From: Burkholderiaceae bacterium
GTDB lineage: Bacteria > Pseudomonadota > Gammaproteobacteria > Burkholderiales > Burkholderiaceae
Assembly: GCA_025057735.1 (NCBI GenBank)
Contig: JANWUU010000186.1
Span: forward strand, 1-5,748
Direction of reading: 5' to 3'
Length of the DNA: 5,748 bases
This document shows, in pieces, positions 1 through 5,748 of this stretch. How positions within the stretch are numbered: the first letter of the stretch is position 1; each line of letters opens with the position of its first letter. The translations under genes and the position numbers were made by a program. The notes beneath the pieces are model-generated. The model saw only the letters and a list, made by a program, of their open reading frames with translations, did not search any database and was not told where the DNA came from.

Positions 1-1
1 C

Positions 2-979
2 GCAGCACCGGCCGAGGCGGGGGTGCCGTGGCTGGGATCGGAGGAAACCACGCTCACGAGCTCAAACCGGGCGCTGAACGCCCTGCTGGTGAGACTGCCG
101 CGTCTGGCCCGCACGGGCGCCGACGTCGCCATCATCGGCGAGCGCGGCTGCGGCCGGACAGCGCTGGCGCGCGCCCTCGCGGGCGTGGCGGGCGATACCG
201 ACCCACTTCTAGTGCGACATCACGATGAGCTTTCACTGCCGAGCCGTCTGCAGCTCGGACAGGCCGCCGATGCCAGGCTGTCTGCTCGCTATGTGATAGC
301 CGCCGATCTCGATCTCTGGCCCGCGACAAAACGCGAAGGACTCGCGCGGTGGTTGCAAGAGCAACGCGCAGCCGGCCGCCGGATACGCCTGGTCGCGACG
401 ATGGCCCCCGCGGCCTCGCCCGCGTGGGTGGAACGTGGATTGGACCGGGCCGGCGAGCATGCCAGCGCGATGCAAATCCTCCGGATGCCCGCGCTGCGAG
501 AGCGTCGCGAAGATCTGCCTCGGCTGGCGCGCCATCTCGTTGTCCAGATATGCGCGCAGGCCGGGCGGCCGATTCCGGCGCTGACGCCATCGGCGCTGCA
601 GTCGTTGATGTTGCATGACTGGCCGGGCAACCTCTACGAGATGCGGCAAACGCTGGCGCGCGCCCTCCAAAGCGCCAACATGCTCATCACGGCCGAGGAT
701 CTTGCACCGGAAAGCGCGGTCGGCGCCAAGTTACCGGAGCAGTCTCTACAGGAACTCAAAGCGAAGCTTGTCGTCAACTTCGAGCGCAGTTTCCTGGAAC
801 AGCTACTGCATGCGAGCGGCGGCAACCTGAGCCAGGCCGCCCGCCTTGCCGGCAAGAACCGACGCTCTCTCTTCGAGCTGATCCGCAAACACCAGATCGA
901 CGTCACGCGCTACCGCGCGCCGGCAAATGTGAGCAGGCCGCCCACGGTTGCGCGGGCTACCCTGGACTCGCCGGGGTAG
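2..979 (+). CDS. NtrC-family (sigma-54 activator-like) regulator with degenerate AAA+ domain, 5' partial
   Basis: Residues are counted from a GTG at 23, but the frame is open from that codon to the left edge, so the real start is probably upstream and an N-terminal receiver or sensor domain may be missing. Residues 1-235 align with the AAA+ core of bacterial enhancer-binding proteins: a Walker A-like GERGCGRT (39-46), a family-typical LRERREDLPRLARH (158-171) and DWPGN (199-203). Residues 244-292 form a Fis-type helix-turn-helix (GGNLSQAARLAGKNRR, 266-281), which most recalls the GlrR/QseF branch. Normal members hydrolyse ATP to remodel sigma-54 polymerase. Here the Walker A lysine is Arg45, the GAFTGA loop is missing, the Walker B Asp-Glu is Ala94-Asp95, the sensor I Asn is Met127, the arginine-finger segment is unrecognisable and the sensor II Arg is Tyr205. 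I infer a DNA-binding regulator that does not work by the standard ATP-driven mechanism. An intact C-terminus argues against a simple pseudogene. The family call is firm; the target is unknown. Confidence 0.85.
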   Translation, partial: AAPAEAGVPWLGSEETTLTSSNRALNALLVRLPRLARTGADVAIIGERGCGRTALARALAGVAGDTDPLLVRHHDELSLPSRLQLGQAADARLSARYVIAADLDLWPATKREGLARWLQEQRAAGRRIRLVATMAPAASPAWVERGLDRAGEHASAMQILRMPALRERREDLPRLARHLVVQICAQAGRPIPALTPSALQSLMLHDWPGNLYEMRQTLARALQSANMLITAEDLAPESAVGAKLPEQSLQELKAKLVVNFERSFLEQLLHASGGNLSQAARLAGKNRRSLFELIRKHQIDVTRYRAPANVSRPPTVARATLDSPG

Positions 980-1800
980 CCGGAGTCGTTCTCCCCGCAG
1001 GTGCCAACGCAGCAGCGCAATGGCCCGCGCTTCCCGGGTAAGAGCGCAAGGGGGCAAGGCCATGCACAGGTGTTCGGTAGTGCGACGCCCGCGTCGCGCT
1101 GCCTAACACGGCCTGCTCGCCTGCCGCCGCGTTTCTGGGCGCGGCCGCGTTTGCCGCACCGCGCGTTTGCATGTGCCTGCAACCGTGCGGCGCCACGATA
1201 CGTTGCGCATGGGCTAACTGAGGCGCTGCGCAACGCCCGCTGCTTGAACGGCGCGATCGCTGGCCGTCCTGCTCGCTGACATAACCCTGCTTGGCGCTCC
1301 GATCCGCAGCGCAACGATGGGATCGTGATCTTAAGCGGGAGTCGCCCGCAGCATTGTGCACACACACTGCCGGCAGCGGCTTGGTCGGCGCAGCCGCTGC
1401 GCGGCGCGCTGCCTGCCGACCGGACACGGCGTGTCGAACGCGAGCCCGTATTCGGCAGCAGGGTGCTTTTTTTGGTACTCGCCGCTGCGCCAGACGCGCC
1501 ACCCCTGCAGTCGGCCCATGGGTTAGCACAGAACGGTTTCACGAACCGGCTGCTCCTGCTGCCGCAGTCGGCGCGCTTGCAGCACGTGCTGGCAGTGGAC
1601 GCTGCCCGGCTTGGGTTACTCCGATCGCCTGCCGGGAACGTACTCGCCACGCAACACATCGTGCAGGCGTAGTGCATCTGCGGGCGCAACACCCTCGAGC
1701 GCCTGCTTGATAGAGGCGGCGCTGGCGCCAATCGAGAAAGGATTTCGCCGCCGCGCACACCGTGCGGCAGCGGTGCCAATGTCCGTGCTCGAATACGTGG
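980..1800. other. Gene-free stretch with scraps of decayed coding sequence
   Basis: No intact gene can be supported here. Several open frames of 60-350 codons exist on both strands, but their translations are rich in Arg, Ala, Cys and Ser without family motifs, as expected by chance in GC-rich DNA. The most protein-like scrap is on the minus strand in one frame: about 1619-1744 (containing ALRLHDVLRGEYVPG), then, after TAA stops at 1616-1618 and 1523-1525, about 1420-1519 (containing GWRVWRSGEYQKKHPAAEYG). I do not recognise the family. A run of seven T lies at about 1467-1473 without a convincing stem before it. I see no terminator, RNA gene or repeat array. Confidence 0.5.
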
Positions 1801-1804
1801 GACT

Positions 1805-2121
1805 CTGGACGACTGCCGTTGCCGCGGCCACGACCGGACGGCCCGCAACGCACGCGGCAGCGACCTGCGGCTGGTGAAGCTGACCGCCGAACGCATCGTG
1901 ATGCGCGACGTAAGCGTGCAGCTGGCCAACGCGTGCGGGCACAGCCCCGGGACAGCGCTGTCGATCACCACCGCCGTCGATCCGACCGGCCGCAGCGCGT
2001 TTCATGCCGATGCGGCCCGCCTCGATCTGCCCGGCGCACTGCGCGTGCGCAACAGCCAGCCGCCGATGCAGCCGCCGGCGCGCTGCCGATTTCCGCGGTC
2101 GCTAGCAAGCGCGTTGCGCAG
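1805..2121 (+). pseudogene. Frameshifted, truncated coding remnant, possibly AsmA/DUF748-like
   Basis: From about 1805 to 2070 one plus-strand frame shows strong GC bias at third codon positions and a plausible protein: LRLVKLTAERIVMRDVSVQL, then TALSITTAVDPTGRSAFHAD and LDLPGALRVRNSQPPM. Near 2070 the sensible reading jumps to another frame (AAGALPISAVASKRVAQ, 2071-2121), which suggests a small deletion or frameshift. The alternation of short beta-strand-like stretches ending in a QPxM...GALP...S-like pattern resembles segments of the large periplasmic AsmA/DUF748 proteins, but this assignment is tentative. No start codon with a ribosome site is evident. The piece is far shorter than a whole DUF748 protein, and it stops where the convergent DUF349 gene ends. 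It could also be a fragment of an unrelated protein. Confidence 0.35.
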
Positions 2122-2124
2122 CCA

Positions 2125-4842
2125 TTACTGCGCCTGCTGTCGGACGAGCAGCGCGACAATGCGGTCGACGCGCTGCCGGTCGCGCTCTTCGGCAATGCCC
2201 GGCAGCGCGCACCAGTCCAGCAGCAGATCGCGCGCGCTGCCCGCGCCGCGCCGGGCGCCGGTCTTGAAGCGCTCGCGCAACTGTCTGGCCTGCACGGCCA
2301 GCCGTTGCGCCTGCAGGTCCGGTGGTGAGTCAAGAGCCAACAGGAGCTCCAGCTCCAGCAAGAGGTCTCGGCGCGCCTCCGCTGCGCGCTGCATGTCCTC
2401 TAAATAATCCTCCCGAACGTAATCCTCCCGCAGCCGGGCTAAGGCAGCCAGCGCCGCGTCCCGGCGCGCCACAAGCCGCCGCTCAGCGGCGGCACCGACC
2501 GCTGGCACTTGCGCCCAGCGTGCAACAATCGCCGCCCGCGCTGCTTCGTCGTCGCGATCGTCACGCACCAATGCATCGAGCTCGGTACATAGCCGTTCTT
2601 TTTCAAGCACGGCTTGCCACCGGGCATCTTCCTGCCTCTGGACCCGGGCGGCCAAGGCCTCCTGCAAAGCAGCGCGCGCGGCACGGAAACGCCCCTGCAG
2701 AGCGGCAGGCGGCGCGCCGTGCTGCGCCACCGCCGCATCCCATTGCGGCTGCGCCTGCTGGCGTGCCTCTCGCAGCGCGGCCTCGTCGGCATCCTCGGCC
2801 CGCGCCAGCGCCTCTAGGCGCTCACAGATCGCCTCGAAGGCGTGCCGCCGCTCCTGCTGCTTCTGCTCGCTGTCGCGGCGTTGCGCCGCGCGTGCTTCGA
2901 ACACCGCATTGCAGACAGCACGAAACTGTTCCCACAGCGCGCGTTCATCGCGCGGCGAAAGCGGCAGCTGCTTGGCCTGCGCTTGCCATTGCGCCTGCAG
3001 CGCCTTGATACGGGCAGGCGCCTCGCGCGTGAGCGGCTGCGCAGCGATCGCCTGCGCCTGCTCGACCAGGGCCATACGCTCGGACTTCGCCTGCGCCCGC
3101 GCGGCGGCGAGCGCCTCGCGCGCCGGCGCCAGCGTCTCGCGCAGTCGGCGATCGAGTGCTTTCCAGATCGCCGGCTCTACGCCGCCGAGTTCGGATCCAT
3201 GCCATGCCGCCTCGGTTTCGCGCAGCCAGCGCTCTAATGCGCGCCAGTCGCGCGGTTCAGTCAGCAAGGTCGCCACCCGAGTCGCGGCAGCCTCGATAAA
3301 TTGCTCGCGCCGCGCGCGTGCTTCCTTCTGGCGCGCCGCCAGCTCGGCAAAATAGCGGGCTGCCGGCGCGTAGGCTTTCTCACAGGCGGCGTCAAAGCGC
3401 TGCCAGAGCGATTTCGGCACGCCAGCGTGCTGCTCATCGAGCTTTTTCCACTGCGCGCGCAATTGTTGAACCTCGCGCGCGAGCACAGGCGGGGGAAGTT
3501 CTTGCTGCCCAAGCGCCTCGGCCTGCTCGCACAGTTGGAGGCGCGCGGTCAATTGCCCAAAGTGCTGCCAGCGTTCGAGCTCGCGCAGCTGCTGCAAGGC
3601 CCGCGCCAGCCGCTGCAGCGTCGGCTTTGGCAACTGACCGGCCACACGGCGCAGCACGCGCGCCTCGTCGGCGGCGGCACGCGCTGCCTGCAGTTGACCA
3701 GCCGCCAACGCTTGCTCGGCCGCATGCAGTTGTGCGTGTAGTCGCTGGCGGGCAGCCGCGGCTTCCTGCTCGGCAGCGCGCGCGACCGCCAATCGCCGCC
3801 GCTCGATAACGAGCAGCGCCGCCTCGAAACGGCGCGTCAGCTCCGGCGTGCGCACGGCCAGATCGAGCGCTGCCCAGCGGCGCGGCAGTTGCGCGTCGTC
3901 GATTCCTGTTCCCGCCGCCAAACGCTCGGCCTCCGCCACCAGCGCCTCGGCGCTCGCTAGCGCCGGCGCAAGCTGTTCCCACTGCGCAAGCTGCTGCTGC
4001 GCCTGTGCGAGCCTCGCGAGCGCCGCGTCGTCCTGCCACTCGTGCGCCTGCGCGCGCAGCGCCTCGCACTCCGCCTGCAGCTGAGTGATCGCCTGCGGGT
4101 CAGCCGTCGGTTGCAGGCCCTGCAGCCACTCCTGCACGCGCCGCTGAAAAGCGGCGCGCGCGCGCTGCTGCTCCAGTTCGCGCTCGAAGCGCGCCCGCAG
4201 ACGCGCGCTCACCTCCTCCCAGCGCGCCACGCGCGCCGCGTCATCGGTCAGCGCCAGCGCCCGCCAGCGCCGATCTAATTCGACCGCTGTCATCACGATC
4301 GGGCCGGGGCGCGAAGCAAGCGCTTCGGCCTCTGCCAGCAACGCGTCAGCTTCCGCGACCTGGCGCGCGCGCCGCTCAAGAGAGTCCAGCCGTTGCCGCG
4401 CCAGACGAGCAACGCCGCGGTCGCGCTCACGGGCACCTTCGTAGAGCCGGCGCAGCGCCGCCTCGCCTTGTACGCGCTCAGCAGCGGCCAGGCGTGCACT
4501 GGCCCGCTCCGCTCGCAGCGCAATTTCAACGAGCGCCTCCTCGTTGTCGACCGCGGCGATCGCCTCTCGCTGTAACCCCTCGTCCATCGCATGGCACGCT
4601 AGCGCAACAGCAAGCGCCGCGCGCACGCGCGGCTCCTGTTCATTCGCCCAGGCGACTGCCAGCACTTGCGGGTCGCGGCAGCGCTGCGCCGCTGCCGCGC
4701 GCACCTCTGCGGCGGGATCAGAAGCAAGCAGCCGCGCCAGCGCGGGCGCCTCCGGGGGCAGTTCGGCAACGGCGCGCAACCGCTGCGCCGGATCGGGATC
4801 TTCATGCGAGGCCGTTCCAAGGAGTCTGTTCAGCACATTCAC
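2125..4842 (-). CDS. DUF349 repeat protein with HEAT-like N-terminus
   Basis: The 905-residue product is Ala-, Arg-, Gln- and Glu-rich, almost all helical, with no signal peptide or membrane segment, so it is probably cytosolic. Residues about 16-150 look like short HEAT-type repeats (ARLLASDPAAEVRAAAAQR, DPQVLAVAW). After this come repeated helical hairpins with the DUF349 signature, a Trp in the first helix and an (L)W-x-x-F or R-F in the second. Units lie near 186-230 (W193), 313-349 (W323), 455-505 (W465, LWQRF 479-483), 531-590 (W547, W560), 607-665 (W619, LWEQF 636-640) and 685-735 (W701, GRF 717-719). The last ~100 residues (LLLELELLLALDSPPD, LLLDWC) match the usual conserved tail. Length and architecture agree with other proteobacterial members, so it looks intact. 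The biochemical role of DUF349 is not established to my knowledge. The start is GTG; a second GTG lies two codons on (4836), neither has a clear Shine-Dalgarno sequence, and no ATG, GTG or TTG occurs further upstream in frame before a stop at 4954-4956. Confidence 0.92.
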   Translation of the reverse strand: MNVLNRLLGTASHEDPDPAQRLRAVAELPPEAPALARLLASDPAAEVRAAAAQRCRDPQVLAVAWANEQEPRVRAALAVALACHAMDEGLQREAIAAVDNEEALVEIALRAERASARLAAAERVQGEAALRRLYEGARERDRGVARLARQRLDSLERRARQVAEADALLAEAEALASRPGPIVMTAVELDRRWRALALTDDAARVARWEEVSARLRARFERELEQQRARAAFQRRVQEWLQGLQPTADPQAITQLQAECEALRAQAHEWQDDAALARLAQAQQQLAQWEQLAPALASAEALVAEAERLAAGTGIDDAQLPRRWAALDLAVRTPELTRRFEAALLVIERRRLAVARAAEQEAAAARQRLHAQLHAAEQALAAGQLQAARAAADEARVLRRVAGQLPKPTLQRLARALQQLRELERWQHFGQLTARLQLCEQAEALGQQELPPPVLAREVQQLRAQWKKLDEQHAGVPKSLWQRFDAACEKAYAPAARYFAELAARQKEARARREQFIEAAATRVATLLTEPRDWRALERWLRETEAAWHGSELGGVEPAIWKALDRRLRETLAPAREALAAARAQAKSERMALVEQAQAIAAQPLTREAPARIKALQAQWQAQAKQLPLSPRDERALWEQFRAVCNAVFEARAAQRRDSEQKQQERRHAFEAICERLEALARAEDADEAALREARQQAQPQWDAAVAQHGAPPAALQGRFRAARAALQEALAARVQRQEDARWQAVLEKERLCTELDALVRDDRDDEAARAAIVARWAQVPAVGAAAERRLVARRDAALAALARLREDYVREDYLEDMQRAAEARRDLLLELELLLALDSPPDLQAQRLAVQARQLRERFKTGARRGAGSARDLLLDWCALPGIAEERDRQRVDRIVALLVRQQAQ

Positions 4843-4901
4843 GGCAGCGTTCGTAACGAGATGCGATGCGGGCGCGATGCTAACGGCATGCGCCGCCAGT
4901 C

Positions 4902-5748
4902 TCAGTAGATGGCTGGCTCCGGTACCGGGCCACCGAAAGAGGTCTCCAGGAAGTCAAAGTCACATCCTTCATCGGCCTGCCGCACATGCCGCGAGAACAT
5001 CCAACCGTAGCCGCGCTCGTAGCGGGGCGGCGGCGGCTGCCAGGCCGAGCGCCGGCGCGCGAGTTCCTCGTCGCTGACCAGCAGCTCAATGCGTCGCGCG
5101 GGCACATCCACCTCAATGAGGTCGCCGTTGCGCACCAGCGCAAGCGGGCCGCCCACGTACGCTTCCGGCGCACAGTGCAGCACGCAGGCGCCGTAACTCG
5201 TCCCACTCATGCGCGCATCAGAAATGCGCAGCATGTCACGCACCCCCTGCTTCAGCAGCTTGGTGGGGATCGGTAACATGCCCCATTCCGGCATGCCGGG
5301 TCCGCCCAGCGGCCCAGCGTAGCGCAGCACCAGCACGTGGTCCTCGGTGACCTCCAGGTCGGGATCCTCCGCGGCGCGCTTCAGCGTCTCGTAATCGTCG
5401 AAGACGAGCGCCGGCCCGCGGTGCCGCAGAAATTTCGGCGCGCAGGCGCTCGGCTTGATCACGCAGCCATTGGGCGCGAGATTGCCCCGCAGCACCGCGA
5501 GCGCCCCCTCGGCATACACGGGCCGCTGCAACGGCCGGATAACGTCATCGTCGTGGACTTGGGCATCGGCGATGTTCTCGCCGAGCGTGCGGCCGTTGAC
5601 GGTCAGGGCCTCCAGATGGAGCCAGGGCTGCAGGCGCTTGAGCAGCGCCGGCAGACCGCCGGCGTAGTAAAAGTCTTCCATCAGGTAGCGGTCGCCGCTG
5701 GGACGGATGTTGGCGAGCACCGGCACGCGGCGGCTGGCGGCGTCGAAA
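4902..5748 (-). CDS. IlvD/EDD-family dehydratase, C-terminal part (5' end outside window)
   Basis: The frame runs off the right edge; the GTG at 5726 is an internal Val codon (upstream codons give FDAASRR, family-like). About 280 residues are visible, roughly the C-terminal half of a protein of usually 550-600 residues. Counting from that Val, landmarks are ANIRPSGDRYLMEDFYYAGG (5-24), GNLAPNGCVIKPSA (81-94), the active-site loop SDARMSGTSYG (169-179), GGPLALVRNGDLI (192-204) and the terminal RGYGWMFSRH and GCDFDFLE (254-261). In this family the Ser of the RMSGT loop (Ser174 here) is the proposed catalytic base, and iron-sulphur and Mg ligands come largely from the unseen N-terminal half. Family members dehydrate dihydroxy acids or sugar acids to 2-keto acids. 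The RMSGT loop and RGY...DFDFLE ending look more like the sugar-acid (arabonate/xylonate-type) branch than biosynthetic IlvD, but the substrate cannot be fixed. It lies 59 bp upstream of the DUF349 gene on the same strand, so co-transcription is possible. Confidence 0.93.
   Translation of the reverse strand, partial: FDAASRRVPVLANIRPSGDRYLMEDFYYAGGLPALLKRLQPWLHLEALTVNGRTLGENIADAQVHDDDVIRPLQRPVYAEGALAVLRGNLAPNGCVIKPSACAPKFLRHRGPALVFDDYETLKRAAEDPDLEVTEDHVLVLRYAGPLGGPGMPEWGMLPIPTKLLKQGVRDMLRISDARMSGTSYGACVLHCAPEAYVGGPLALVRNGDLIEVDVPARRIELLVSDEELARRRSAWQPPPPRYERGYGWMFSRHVRQADEGCDFDFLETSFGGPVPEPAIY

Noticed and set aside
972..997. Hairpin after the regulator stop (CGGGG/CCCCG, 16-base loop) as a terminator
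   Set aside because: The stem is only five pairs, the loop is long and no T run follows.
1440..1475. T-run at 1467-1473 as a rho-independent terminator
   Set aside because: No stable GC-rich hairpin immediately precedes it, and it lies nearly 500 bp beyond the regulator stop.
910..1971. Long minus-strand open frame of 353 codons across the gene-poor region
   Set aside because: The translation is Ser/Arg/Cys/Ala-rich without motifs, overlaps the 3' end of the regulator and is antisense to the better plus-strand remnant; long stop-free frames are common by chance in such GC-rich DNA.
1762..2328. Plus-strand open frame of 188 codons entering the DUF349 gene
   Set aside because: Its right part is the antisense shadow of the DUF349 gene and its left part is out of frame with the coding-like remnant; only the short stretch 2071-2121 seems meaningful, and it is included in the pseudogene.
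3300..3810. Open frames of 140-160 codons antisense to the DUF349 gene
   Set aside because: They are shadows of a strongly supported repeat-rich, Ala/Arg-biased gene and show no family features.

Overview
The window is GC-rich DNA with the G/C-heavy third codon positions of a high-GC proteobacterium. A beta- or gammaproteobacterium fits best: a large DUF349 protein with a HEAT-like N-terminus, an IlvD/EDD-type dehydratase and an NtrC-like regulator with a Fis-type C-terminus are all usual there. I cannot name a genus. No rRNA, tRNA, CRISPR array, complete insertion sequence or phage gene is visible.

Layout, left to right. (1) 2-979, plus strand: the 3' part of a gene for an NtrC-family regulator. 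The reading frame stays open to the left edge, so the true start, and possibly a receiver domain, lies outside. Its AAA+ domain keeps the family fold but has lost the GAFTGA loop and essentially all nucleotide-handling residues, while the DNA-binding helix-turn-helix looks intact. (2) 980 to about 2124: roughly 1.1 kb without an intact gene. The right part (about 1805-2121, plus strand) reads as a broken coding remnant, perhaps of an AsmA/DUF748-like protein. The left and middle parts hold only scraps of coding-like sequence. (3) 2125-4842, minus strand: a complete 905-residue DUF349 repeat protein. (4) 4902 to the right edge, minus strand: the C-terminal half of an IlvD/EDD-family dehydratase whose start lies beyond the window.

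The dehydratase and the DUF349 gene point the same way with a 59-bp gap, so they may be co-transcribed. No functional link between them is known to me. The regulator lies on the opposite strand, converging on them across the decayed region, and nothing visible ties it to either gene. I see no convincing new multi-gene system. The most unusual object is the apparently ATPase-dead regulator, followed by the degenerate region beside it.
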